Shown here one piece after another: positions 43,812 to 55,300 of a DNA stretch of 64,000 nt (position 1 is its first letter; each line of letters starts with the position of its first letter). A model generated the notes under the pieces. That model was not told the origin of the DNA, did not search any database, and saw only the letters and a program-made list of their open reading frames with translations. The position numbers and the translations under genes were made by a program. This DNA is from Podospora bellae-mahoneyi (lineage: Eukaryota > Ascomycota > Sordariomycetes > Sordariales > Podosporaceae), in contig NW_026946359.1 in NCBI RefSeq assembly GCF_035222275.1, positions 3,286,001-3,350,000 of the forward strand, given 5' to 3'.

Positions 43812-46800
43812 ATGGAGCCGCCCATACACATCACGCGGCGGTCCCGAAGCCTCGGCGCTCTCAACAGAAGCTATTCGAGTACATCCGCTTCCGATTCGTC
43901 TCGTCTCCATCGACCACGTCGTGCCTATTCCCGTCAGCAGCTGCGCAGTGTCAACGAGAACTCATCTCTACTCGTGTCCCCAGGTCCCCTGGAGAGCATG
44001 CTCAAGACCACCACCGAGACGGGGGATATCGGTTTGTTCTCCATCAGACCAGCTCGCTCGTCAGGGAACTTGCATGCTTCTTCACCCCGTCGGAGACCAG
44101 CTTATGGCGGAACACCGCTCAACAGACGTCCCAATGGCGATGGGACGAGGAGTTATAGTCTCCGGGACGACCGAAGATGGCTACCATCATATCGAGACAC
44201 CACATCCGAGATCATCTCCATGTACGGATCCGATAGCCAGTACTCTGCCTCTGCCTCCAGCGCACTTACACGCCCATGTGACGACATGGGCAATAGGTCT
44301 TACTCCATGACAACGTGTAGCTCACACCGCCCGCCGAGTCAAAAAGCATCAGGGGACCTCCAGAGCCAGCAGCAGGAAGGCTATCTCCAGAGGCCTCGCT
44401 CTCCCTACCCATACCCAACGAGGCTGAAACGGCCAGGGGTTCGGCCCGCTTCACCAGCCTTGACGGAGAATGGGGCCGTTGATTATAGTAAAATGGTTGG
44501 GATTGATAGGGTATCTCTCGTGAGTCTATGTCATTTGCTATGTCGACTATTCTGACCATGTCCAAGCGCACCGTTCACGGTTCGTACAAGCCGACCTATC
44601 CTCAGTATGGCAATCGACAGGTACCACGGCTTCGCCAGGATGGCACCAGTTCAAGTGAATCGTTTTCGAGTTACGCTGCGGCCGAGAAGCATAGTCTTTC
44701 TGCCGGCCTGCCCCTGTCCCCCGCTCCGTGGGGCCATCGTTACCGCGGTCGTCTTGGAAGCAGCACATCTGAACACAGCCTTAGGACTTCTAGTTTAACA
44801 TCGATTCTTAACATGTACCAACGTTCGACGTGTGGGCCACCGACCCGGGACCCGTCTCTTCGCGTGAAACCACCGGGCACCTTCTATTACGATTACTCGG
44901 AAGGTTTCGATTACACGAATGATAGCCCTCCGCCGTTACCTGACCTTCCCTCTGACATTGTAACCCGCTCCATGAGTGTTTGTCAGTTGCGGGATATGGG
45001 TAATGTCGTCAAGCATCACTGCCCGCCTTCCGGGCCAACACTGCGCTCCGAGGAAGACATCCCAAGCCTTGGGACGCAAGCCCGGAATTCGGAGGAACTC
45101 GATTCGCAAAGCCGAGAAGACCGACTTAGCCCTCAAGACACACCAAGGCAGAAGCCCCAGAACGAAGAATCCAATGCTGATAGTCTGGGCGAGGACAGCT
45201 CTCGGTTCGATACTGAGCGTTCTCCTTTTTCGCACTCACGAAGATACGAAGAAGAAGAAGAATGGAGTGTCGGTACAGCAGTCGTTCATCGACGACAAAA
45301 TACGCGTCTGACCGTCAGGAGTGACTTGCAGTTCTCAACACCGAAAGCTGTGGGAGTTTCTACCACTAGAAGCTATGAAGAGAATATGCGGCGCCTGGCA
45401 GTTTCTCCCCCTAAGCTGGGTCCCTTGGCAGACTACACTCACAGTTCCTCACCGGCCCATTATAGTCAGAGGAGAGCTGTATCCTCACCGCTCAGAGTTC
45501 AGACGCGGCGAAACACGGCCTATCCAAGAGGTTTCGGTCACTGCGGGCTTGCATCAATGGAAGAGTCGTCGGATGTAATCGTCGGCACAGATGCACAGGA
45601 TGAGTTTGCGACATCAGAAGACGGCATGGGCCATTCAAATACGTATCTCTCGAGTTTGCCAGCCGCGGAAACGGGTGGTCAGTTTCTTCGGCCTTTACAT
45701 GTGGACGACCCAGCATCCCGAGGCCACAAAAGAAATCTTGCGATGCACACGATAAACACCAACGACCTGCGGAATCTGACCGAGGCTGAAATCGGCTCGA
45801 TCGTTGACCGCTCTCGAACGCCCATGTTGGCACCACATCCCATCTCGCCAGCGAGGCAACTCCGGCTACAAAACAGCGTGCCGCAGCTCATGAAGGCCTT
45901 GCCTCGGTCGCCAGGTATTCCTGTTCGAAGCGAATCTTGTTTTGCCAACTTTTACAGTCAAGATCTCGAATACACAACGGGCTTTTCTACCCCTGATCCT
46001 TCTAGCTTCGGTGTCGAGCAACCAACTATGGTTGACCCTATGTTCCCATACGGCTCAAATCAACAAGAGCCAAAGTTCAAGATGCCGTCTTCGCCGTTGG
46101 CTTCTGCCGTGGTTCCAGAAGAGCTAGGAGATGATGGAGTATATGCTGATTCGAGAGAGAAGCCAAGACGCTCGGGCTCACGAAACAGTTCGCGAAATAG
46201 TAAGCTGAAGCTCAAGGTTTCCCGAGGTGCACTCAGCAAAATGCATGCGGAAGGCATCGGAGGCAGGAGAAACACGGCCGCTGGGCCAGCAGGAGAATGG
46301 TCTGGGCCACATCCCAAACCACGGGGTCGGCCTTCCAGAAACCACATGAATCCAGGGGTAACAAACATGGACAGCCTGGTAGAGTCAGCCGCAGAAGCCG
46401 AGAAGACGGACACATGCGATCAAGAGGTTGCTTTCCTCGACAGCCCTTGTTCAAGCATTCCGGCGCCTGCAATACCAGACTCTCACCAAGATGATGTTGG
46501 CGATAAGCCATCACCGGCCACACAGGGTCCTAGGGAAGTGACTAGTCCAACGGCTCGGAGTGAGGCGCGGAGCTCACTTTCACACGACAGCTGCGTCAGT
46601 GGGCAATCGCCCCGAGGGCTGAAGAAACGCTTCCCGGATTTACGAGTTCGCCTGGCGGAGTCCCGGTTGAGGTCGGCCGAAACACTGACTCCAGACGGTA
46701 GGATAGGGGAGGTGATTGAGGTGGTCCTTACTCCTCCTGTCGAGGCACCCATGTCGGAGTCTGGGCATGGCTCCAAGGTGAATCTGACGACAAAAGATGG

Positions 46801-46942
46801 AGATGGTGATAACAACGCCAGTGATGAGGGAGCTGCTGGGAAGCATCAAGGAAAAGGGTTCAGGGGGAGGATGTCGAGATGGTTCAAGGCTGCGAGGCAG
46901 GTGGTTATGGGGGCCTGTAGTGGGTCGGGGAAACGAGGTTGA
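43812..46942 (+). CDS. Large Ser/Arg-rich, mostly disordered protein of unknown function
   Basis: Two exons, 43812-44519 and 44567-46942, giving 1,027 aa. The 47-nt intron has donor GTGAGT, branch TTCTGAC and acceptor CCAAG; splicing gives MVGIDRVSLRTVHGSYKPTY. The start MEPPIHITRRSRSLGALNRS is the first in-frame ATG. I recognise no domain. The sequence is rich in Ser, Arg and Pro with repeated RRSRS/RSYS/RSMS-type phosphorylation motifs, tyrosine clusters (TFYYDYSEGFDY near 355), and a basic patch RRSGSRNSSRNSKLKLKVSR near 775-795. The only segment that looks structured is the C-terminal amphipathic RGRMSRWFKAARQVVMGAC. A cortical or membrane-bound scaffold is conceivable but not supported. 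It sits 845 bp from another low-complexity gene on the same strand. Confidence 0.75.
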
Positions 46943-47638
46943 TGGTTGGAGTTTTGGCGGGGGGGTAGGGGTGATGTCTTTTAGGGCATGTTGGGGGTGG
47001 TTAAGGCTTGGTTTGGCTATTGATGTAATACATGTCATGTGCTGGCCTGGCCTTAGTTTGGTCATTTCACTCGTTTGGTGTTGGGGGTTTATGGTTTCTG
47101 TAGCAGGTGTTGATGATACCAAGCTGTTGACAGGGACCGGGTGGTGTTTAAGGGGGGTGTCTGGTGAATGGGAGGGCTGTTAGATTACTCAAAGAGGGAG
47201 AACTGAGTTTTTTCTTGAGATTTTTGGCATTGTTGCAGTTTCCGTTTCTAAACTTTTGAGGTGACGATTGTTCCCTAGGCTAGCCAGTTGCTCTTCCCTC
47301 GCTCGATACTCGCCAGCGGCGGCCGGTCCGGACTGCCAAATGTCCGCTACTGTCCAACGGTCGACACTACCCCCTCTCGTGCCAAGGGTGAGCTTGGGCA
47401 AGCAGAGAATATGAGTTCTGTCCTTGTCCCATCCACCTCTTGTTTGTTTGACTTTGTCTGACAACGCCGACGAGCAGGCATTCTTTTTTGATTTTTTTTT
47501 CCTTTGGGGTGGATGGATGTATTTGTTATTTTCGAATTCATCTTACATGCCGTCAACGTCGTAGCCTTTTTGATTGAGGTTGCTGTCGTTGTGGACGGGG
47601 TGTTGGGGGTTGATGGGATACAATCGATGATCACGACA

Positions 47639-47670
<32 letters not shown>

Positions 47671-47787
47671 TCTTTTCGATTGAAGGATTTGATGTGTTTT
47701 GACGACGAGCATCAAAACGCCAGTTTTCGACAGATGATTTCTCGCTCGGGACCCTTCTGACCTCGACCACATCTTCATTATCACGCG
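46943..47787. other. Intergenic region with pyrimidine tracts
   Basis: Holds the 3' end of the 43812 gene and the leader of the 47788 gene. A TTC/T-rich tract lies at about 47638-47682. The minus-strand poly-Glu frame it produces is an artefact of that tract. No gene is seen. Confidence 0.55.
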
Positions 47788-49529
47788 ATGGAACACACGT
47801 TAGATCACCACCACAGTAAGGGGAAGGGGAAATTACACGACATGGCAACGGACGGGAACGGTGCTACCACCTCAACCGCGCAAGAATTCCCTCTCCGTCG
47901 AAGATCAAAACCGCCGCTTAAACCCGACGAGCCGGGGGAGGGGAGCGGGTCGAGGACGCCGCCTCCTGGGGATGAGGATGCTGAGGTGGTGGGTGGGGGG
48001 TCTGTTAGGTACATTTCTGATTTGGACGGGGGGGACAGCAGGGGGTGGTTGATGAGGGAGGGAAAGAAAGAAAAAGGGGGGGCGGGTTGTGGGAAAGGTT
48101 TAGGGAGTGGGGGAGGAGGTTGAGGTTGATTTGTGGGAGGAGGGGGGGGAGGGGAAGGAGGAAAAGGGTTGATAAAGGGAAGGGGAGGATGGTGGCGACA
48201 GAGGGTGAGGGGGATCAAGAGGGGGATGGGGTGGTGGTGGTGGGGGGGGGGCGGGAGAAAGAAGGAGAGGAAGAGGAAGAGGAAGAGGAAGAGGAAGAGG
48301 AAGAGCAAGAGGAAGAGGAAGAGGAAGAGGAAGAGGAAGAGGAAGAGGAAGAGGAAGAGCAAGAGGAAGGGATGTATAACATGTTGCCGCGGCCGCTGTC
48401 GTCGAATTCGGTGAGCGGGTTGGGTGAGACGCACCCTGCTCTGAGGTCGGGGGTGCCGGGGGAGGGGGTTGACTTTTTTGATAACCCTCCTCCGAATACA
48501 CAGGATCAACAGCTGGCGACGGTGAGAGAGGTGATGGGGTCAGGGCCGAGGAGGTTTGCTCCGGCTCCTGTTGTTATGATGACGACGACGACGACGCCTG
48601 CTTTACCGCGACTACATGATCCCTCCTCCTCTATCTCGAAACACGGTGGGTTTGATCATCACCGACAACAACACCAACACCAACCGGTAATCATCCACTC
48701 GCCGCACCCCATCGCCGACACGTATACCCACGAGGAGGATTGGGCGCGTGTTCACCAGGCCAAGGCGAGTCAGCATCTTGCTCCACGACCTTTGTTGTCA
48801 CAGCATCAGCAGCAAACAATCATGATACCGGAACGGCACTCGAGCAAGTGGAGAGCGAGGAGTTTTTACTCTGGTAGCTTCAGGACCCGATCGCAGTGCG
48901 GGAGCTTTGACAGCAGGATGAGCTGGAACCCGTTTGATTTGCCGGGGCCGCCGAAGAGGACGCTGATGAGCGATATGGAGAGTTTGTTGGGCGGGAGGGG
49001 GAGGGGTGTTGGGGGGGGGAGGTCGCAGGGGAGTAGTAATATGGGGCAGAGGCAGGGGGGCGGTAGTTTTCCTTGGCCACAGACCAATTCGGTGAAGACG
49101 GGGAGGAGCAGTACGATTGAGCAGCCTGATTCGGCGGTTGGTGGGGTGGGGTTGAGGGGAGATGATGAGGATGGGTTTATGCGCGGTGATGTTGCGAACA
49201 AGACTGTTGTCTCGTCTCACACCCCAACTCCGATGTCTGTTCGGAGTCCCCCGACGGCGACAAAGACTATGCTCGGGAGGGATCCGTCAAGGAAAACGGA
49301 TGGGTCTAATACTGGGATGACGTCGTGGAGTGGGACGGGGAGCGAGATGGTGAATGACGCGGTGCTTGGTGGACTAGGGGAGCAGAGGAGAAAGAGTGGT
49401 GGGGCGGGGAGGCGAGACGGGGACGAGGAGGAAGTCGAGAGGACGGGAGTGAAGGATGGGGTGGAGACTTCTACTGGCGAGGCCGGGATTGAGGGGAGGA
49501 GGCCGGGGAGGGGGAGGAAGGTTTGTTAG
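47788..49529 (+). CDS. Low-complexity protein with long Glu run, unknown function
   Basis: The N-terminal frame (MEHTLDHHHSKGKGKLHDMA...) and the long C-terminal frame differ by one base. The simplest model is a 53-nt intron at 47989-48041 (donor GTGGGT, branch CTGAT, acceptor CAGCAG), giving 562 aa that read ...DEDAEVGVVDEGGKERKRGGG. A one-base error or indel in the 7-G run at 48076-48082 is the alternative. A cationic block GLWERFREWGRRLRLICGRR follows, then an acidic run of about 37 residues coded by GAGGAA hexamers and broken by two Gln, then a Pro/Ser/His/Gln-rich region with RARSFYSGSFRTRSQCGSFD and SRMSWNPFDLPGPPKRTL near 285-315. No domain is recognised. The C-terminus is Arg/Gly-rich (GRRPGRGRKVC). 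Coding status is supported by frame length and a plausible intron, not by homology. Confidence 0.6.
48253..48372 (+). repeat. 120-nt purine tract (GAGGAA)n
   Basis: Only two pyrimidines occur in 120 nt, both C, at 48306 and 48360, exactly 54 bp (nine hexamers) apart. In the coding frame they change Glu to Gln. Such polypurine mirror repeats can form triplex (H-DNA) and are slippage-prone. Confidence 0.95.
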
Positions 49530-49967
49530 GGACAGTTACCCGAGAGGTGGAGGGATTCGGCGTATGAGAAGTAATGGATGGGTAGTCTTTTCTGGAGATT
49601 AAAGCTTTCTTTGGTCAGGGGGGTCGTTGGTTTGAAATTGTTTGTTTGGATTCGGTTCGGGGTTGAATAGGGGATGCTGAATAGGGGGTGTTGAACAGCG
49701 GAGTATGCAGAGCAGCGTTGAATACCTAATAAGGGCTTGGCTACAGCAGGCAGGTTGTTGGATAGATGTAGTATAATATTATATAGCTAATGATTTTCCT
49801 TTCTACACGTTTGTGTTTCTGTCTTGCCGGGTATGTTGGTGTTGAGTTACTACTAGTATTACCCCCCCCCCTCTTATATTATCTCCTGAAACTATGTATT
49901 AAAGACTCCCTGCCTATTTGTATCCTCCAACTCCATGTCATCATTTGCCAACCCTACAGACAAAATT
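49530..49967. other. Convergent 3' region
   Basis: 438 bp between convergent gene ends, with AT-rich TATAATATTATATAGC-like text near 49770-49788 and a C-run at 49862-49871. It is probably polyadenylation signal territory for both genes. Confidence 0.6.
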
Positions 49968-51866
49968 CTAGAATACCCCACCCCCAATTATAAAAACCCT
50001 TGCCTCCTCCCTCCCAACCCACTTGACCACCCGATTCGCCGCCTCCGTCATCGCTTGCCTGCTCACATTCGGCCCCGCGACGCAGTAAAACTCAAACAAG
50101 GGCGTCACCCACCCCAAACTGGCGCAGTCTCCGCCCACAGAGTAAATGACCTTGAGGTGGGAGTGTTTCGCGTGCATAGCCGCGTGCAGTGTTTGGTACT
50201 GGGACATGAGTTTGCGTCTTGCCATCGGGGATGTGAACAACGGGTGGAGCGAGCTCATGACGAACTGGACATTGGGGCGGGATTTGTAGATGAAGTGGGA
50301 TATCGGTGGGGGGTTGCTGCCGGGGAGGATGGAGGATATGGATGGTCGTGGGCTGGCGAGGGATGATCGGATGAGGGAGAGGTGGGTGGATTTGGTGAGG
50401 GAGTTGTATAGTGAGGTACGGAGGGAGGAGAAGGGGAAGAAGGATTCCCTGTCCGGGGAGATGAGGATGAGGGCGATCTCCTGGGGGGATTCTGGCTGCG
50501 GGGGAGGGGGCGGTGGTGGCTGTGGTGGTGGAGAGCCTTCCTCTGGTATTGTCGGGGTGCTGCTGGAGGTAGGCTTTGTTGTTGATGATGGCTTTGGCTG
50601 GGTTTCGTTGCCGTCTTCGTCGAAGAAGGAGACGTACATGTAGAGGTAGCCGCTGTTGTTGAACGCAGGGAGACAGATGGGGATCCAGGATTCGCCGCCG
50701 CCGGATTTGATGCTGCCTGATTCGAAGAGCATGTTGAAGATCAGTTGGAGGTCGCTGGGGTGGAGGGAGTGCTTTCGTGGGCGGATGACCGAGACGAGTT
50801 TTCCGCCTGCGACTATGAGACCATATAAGAGCTTTTCGGCGCGGTTCTTGAGAAAGATATTGTTGATGGCGTGGCGTTGGGATTTCCGGAGCTTGAGGCA
50901 TTCCAGTGCCCCGAGAAGAGCGGTGGGGGAGCCTTTGGTGAAGCTATCGGCGAGTGAGGATAATAGCGTTTCCGTTCCCTCCAGAGGCTTTCTCAGATCG
51001 GTGGAGGGACGGTGGACAAATATGTTTTTGAGGGTGGGAAGAGTCAAGGTTGAAAGAATTTGCATGTACAGGGCCTCGAGCTGGCCTCGCAGCTGAGAAT
51101 CACTTTCTCCAAGTTTGCTGATGGCCACAAAGTAGAGTGGCCCAGCAGTCAAAACGACAAAGCGTGCCTTGCCAGCGGTAAAGCCCATGAGCGGATCTTT
51201 GGCTCCTTCGTAAAACGATATAATGGTCTGTATGACGCCCATGGATGAGTTGATCAGACTTAAATCACCGTGTCGACTCCATATTGGTTTTCCGGCAGAC
51301 GACAGAATCAGATAGTGCTTCATCTTGGACTGCCACATAGACAGCCTCACGTCGTCGGTCAAATTTTCTGGGATGTTGTCAAACTCTTTCTCGAATCCAG
51401 ACAGTTCACCAGAGTCACCAGACTCAATGGCTTCGAAGGGCTGGACAGTTTCTGACTGAGATCGCAAAAGGTTCCAAGCGCGGCTCTTCCTGTTAAACTC
51501 GCCGGCTACGAGGCTGGCAAGATCGCCAGGGGCACGAACTGTGGGCGCAAGGCTCATCACACTCATGGAATCGGTGAGATTGTCGCCTGATGAATCTCGC
51601 GACGGGGTTCCATATCCGCTGTTTAGTGGTGAAGGCCCGCTTCCCACCGAAGGTGTTGGGAATGTTCCCCTGGTTCCATCTGGGAAAGAGAGGGTTGAGA
51701 TGTCGATTGACGAGACCGCTGTCGTCGGCTTTGACTGTAACTGTCCTCCTACTTGCAGTGGTGCTTCGCCCGGTACCTTTCGGCGAGGGGGTAGTGGCGG
51801 CGGCGGCGGCGATGGTGATGGTGATGGCGATGAGACAGCATTGCCCTCCTCTGTTTCTTGAGCCAT
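49968..51866 (-). CDS. MON1: Vacuolar fusion protein MON1 (Rab7 GEF subunit)
   Basis: Intronless, 632 aa. With Ccz1 it forms the guanine-nucleotide exchange factor that activates Rab7/Ypt7 on late endosomes, autophagosomes and vacuoles. The start MAQETEEGN is the first in-frame ATG; the frame continues upstream to 52016 only from a GTG. The N-terminal 150 residues are Pro/Ser-rich and disordered. The first longin domain starts near 180 with [20 protein letters not shown] and continues [20 protein letters not shown] and [14 protein letters not shown]. The second includes [21 protein letters not shown] poly-Pro insert (about 480-500) precedes the third block, which ends with [11 protein letters not shown] and the C-terminus [10 protein letters not shown], close to the family's usual ending. 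It is divergent from DOP1, start to start 509 bp. Confidence 0.94.
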   Translation of the reverse strand: MAQETEEGNAVSSPSPSPSPPPPPLPPRRKVPGEAPLQVGGQLQSKPTTAVSSIDISTLSFPDGTRGTFPTPSVGSGPSPLNSGYGTPSRDSSGDNLTDSMSVMSLAPTVRAPGDLASLVAGEFNRKSRAWNLLRSQSETVQPFEAIESGDSGELSGFEKEFDNIPENLTDDVRLSMWQSKMKHYLILSSAGKPIWSRHGDLSLINSSMGVIQTIISFYEGAKDPLMGFTAGKARFVVLTAGPLYFVAISKLGESDSQLRGQLEALYMQILSTLTLPTLKNIFVHRPSTDLRKPLEGTETLLSSLADSFTKGSPTALLGALECLKLRKSQRHAINNIFLKNRAEKLLYGLIVAGGKLVSVIRPRKHSLHPSDLQLIFNMLFESGSIKSGGGESWIPICLPAFNNSGYLYMYVSFFDEDGNETQPKPSSTTKPTSSSTPTIPEEGSPPPQPPPPPPPQPESPQEIALILISPDRESFFPFSSLRTSLYNSLTKSTHLSLIRSSLASPRPSISSILPGSNPPPISHFIYKSRPNVQFVMSSLHPLFTSPMARRKLMSQYQTLHAAMHAKHSHLKVIYSVGGDCASLGWVTPLFEFYCVAGPNVSRQAMTEAANRVVKWVGREEARVFIIGGGVF

Positions 51867-52375
51867 TATCCTCCCGCTCGTGTATGTGGCAGATGGAACC
51901 TCAACAATGCCTCTCTCATGATAATCCCCCTGGCGCTGCAACCAGGAAGATGTCTCTTGACGCCGTGTCGCGCTAGGATGGTAGGACGTTGGATATCTGG
52001 GGACAATGCTTGACACTTAGAGAGATGGGGCCGAATGACGACAGCGGAGAGAAGTCGCATGGCCGCTAATGCAACGCCAAGATGACAGGCATGGCCGATA
52101 AGATAGCATCTCAGCCTTGCTGATACGCTGTAGCTAGGGTCAAGCTCCCGGGTGATACGCCAAGCACAGGTGCTGACGTTGCCGGCCGGATTGGTGGGCT
52201 TCAGGCAACACAAAGCAACTGCACGCCGTGATATCGTACCTGACACCGAGGCCACGCAGTACATTGCCCTGCCCTGCGCGGATAGCTCTACTTTACCATA
52301 CCGACCGGAACACACGCCGGCAATGAATCAACCATAGCGCACACTACACCAGAGGGAACACCCCGAGATATTCCA
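51867..52375. promoter_or_regulatory. Shared divergent promoter region MON1 / DOP1
   Basis: 509 bp separate the two start codons, so both promoters and leaders lie here. No clear TATA box is visible. That it is bidirectional follows from the layout; co-regulation is inference. Confidence 0.5.
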
Positions 52376-55300
52376 ATGGCGGCAGAAAACGGTCGCCGCT
52401 CCGTCTCCCCCGAGAGCTCTGGCCGCGATTCGCCAGTGCCGCGACAGTGGAGGAACCAACTGGGGAGTGGTACATATATCTCAAGGACCACATCTAGTTG
52501 AAGCTCAGATTGCTAATGATGCCAAACCCCCGCTTGCAGAAGATGCGCCGCCGAAAGACAAACACTACCGCAAGTACGCCAATGGCATCGACCGAGCCCT
52601 CTCCCTCTTCGAGACGGCCCTGCAGGAATGGGCCGACTACATCTCATTCCTCAACCGCCTGCTCAAGGTGCGAAGACCATGATAAAAAGCTACAATAATA
52701 TCTGGGACCGTCACTCATTTGCGACAACAGGCTCTCCAAGCACGATCCTCAAGCATCACCACCATCCCCGCCAAGGCCACCGTCGCAAAGCGTCTGTCGC
52801 AATGTCTGAACCCCTCGCTGCCCTCGGGCGTACACCAAAAGGCCCTCGAGGTCTACAACTACGTCTTTACTGTAATGGGTAAAGATGGCCTGTCAAAAGA
52901 CCTCCCGTTGTACCTCCCCGGCCTGGCCTCGGTCCTCTCGTTCGCTTCGCTTTCCGTTCGTGCCCCGTTCCTTGACCTCCTCGAGCGCCACTTTCTGCAT
53001 GTCCACCCTCGTTCGTTACGCCCCGCCATGAAATCAATTGTGCTGGCACTATTACCTGGCCTGGAGGAGGAAACCAGCGAGGACTTTGAGAGGACTTTGA
53101 AGCTACTAGAGCGCTTCAAGGTCGCGATTCGTCCGCCTGAAAGTCAGGAAATCACACCGGCGCATTCCACCGGCGATGACTTTTTCTGGCAGTGCTTCTT
53201 CCTAGCATCCATCACGGGCCACAGCAGGAGGACCGGCGCACTGGCATACTTGTCCCGCCTGCTCCCAAGACTGGGCACCTCAGTAACACCTGAAGCGAAC
53301 AAGTCCGAAGGTGACTCTGAATCGGCAGCAAAGCTCTCTCAGCTTGTCACATCTCCTGAGCCAGGGTTGCTTATACGCTGCTTTGCTGCTGGGCTAGTTG
53401 ACGACCAATTATTGATCCAGCGTGGCTATTTGGACCTACTTGTAACGCATCTCCCGCTGCACTCAGAGGTACTTCAGAAACGTGCCAAGGCTGGCGATTT
53501 GGAGCTGCTTCTCCGCGCGGCTGTCGGGGTTACTGTACGGAGGGATATGAGCTTGAACAGGCGGTTATGGTCATGGCTCCTGGGACCCGAGCCAGCGGCT
53601 TCGGCTGAGCATGAAGGCTCCCTCGACTCACCTACTTCCGCCACAACCCAGCCTCACTTCTTCTCCTCGAGAACAAATTACTTTGAAGAATATGGCTTGC
53701 AGCCTCTTACACGGGCCCTGCTGAGCATGGTCAAGTCGGAAGCTGGGAATAACCCGAGCGAGAGGGCACGGCCATACCGGATATGCCTCTCCCTGATGGA
53801 TCGATGGGAGATTGGCGGCTTGGTTGTTCCTGAAGTCTTCATGTCCATTGTGGACAGCGTCAAGAGGTTCAAGGAGAAAGCAGCTACAAAGACGGACTTC
53901 ACCGAGGTCCTGAGAAGCGCCAGTGTCTTCTTTGATGGTGTCGAGAGCGGCCTGATTTACAGCGAAATGCTGTCGCTCATGGTCCAAGCCATCAGTCCCG
54001 GAGACCTTTCGGCTGCCGATCGACGTGCAAAGTTGGACCTCGTCAAATTCATTCTGGCCCATTTTAACGTCAGAGAGGAGGAGATGATCACCATCCACGC
54101 GCCTCTCACCGTCCTGGCCATCTTGGGCATGATAGAGGAAGCCAAAGAAAAGAACAGGAGCACATACGAACAGGCCTTGGAAATTGCGGCAAGCTTGCTT
54201 GATCTGGTTCCCGAGCGGGCGTTTTTCATGGACTCGGGTAACAAGTCCAACCCGGCCATCGAGTCCAAAGTCCTCGCTGCCACCCCTAATCTGGAACTCC
54301 TACAAAAGATCAAGACTTTTTATGTCACCGACCAGGGCAACCTCGAGGCGAGCCAGCCTCCTTACGTTTCCCACAACGTGGCAGAGCTCCTCTTGCAAAA
54401 AGCATGCGACCTCGTGTGTGAGGGCCTCGGCCAGACCGAGTCGGGGGCGAACGTGGCCATCAAAACCCGGGTGTTCATGCTGGTATTATCTAAAGCGCCT
54501 ACAAACCTGCTTCTTGACACCAAGAAACTGCTCGCCGCTCTACATGACTGCCTGTCTGTCGAGACGACAGTGGCCTTTACCACATATTCTTCCGCGATCT
54601 CGCTATCATCGCATCTTTATACTCTAGGTCGCATCTCGCCCGACGACCTCTCGGGCCTGGTCGTGCCTCTGGTGCGACACGCCTGGAGCTTCCTAGCAGC
54701 ATCTGAGCCGAAATACCACGTCGAGACGGTTCGCAGCCTGTGGTTGCTGCAGACTGCTCTGACGCCCCTGAACCGAGAAATCGAAGCAGCTATTTGCTCG
54801 CTCATGCTTGAGCATGATATTTCTGGCACGTATGCCCAACGGTCGGCGGATCCTGGCCGCAGTTTCTGTGTGCTCTGGTCTCATAGTCTTCAGGACAATC
54901 CTTCCGGGGTGGATCGAAGGGCGCCGAAGACGCCCAATGGCGAGAAAATTCCCCGGCTGGGGGGCATGGACAACTATGAGGTCATGCTCACAAGACCGTT
55001 GTTTCTGATGCTGGATTCTCTTGCGGATGAGAGGACGCAGCTTTTTATGACGGTGAAGACGTGGCTTAATACTCTTATTGGGATGGACAAGTAAGCCAGC
55101 TCTGTCCTCAGGTATGGAACAAGACTGACGAATTATTATTAGGTTGTTGGGCATCTTTGTCTCCAAATTTGCAGAACTTCCATTCCTCAGGCGACAGCAC
55201 GGTGCCGCCGCTGATCCTAAAGATGTTCATTTCACTAATGAAGATGATCTGGACTTGGGGCTGTATTATGTTCGTTCTCTATCAAGTGTCTTGCGGTGGG

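Noticed and set aside
47805-48509. Minus-strand frame with a Leu/Phe repeat that looks like a membrane protein
   Set aside because: It is the complement of the GAGGAA purine tract and G-rich coding sequence, not a real transmembrane protein.
52017-52315. Possible additional upstream exon of MON1
   Set aside because: The in-frame extension beyond 51866 lacks an ATG up to 52016 and the frames further upstream show no MON1-like sequence.
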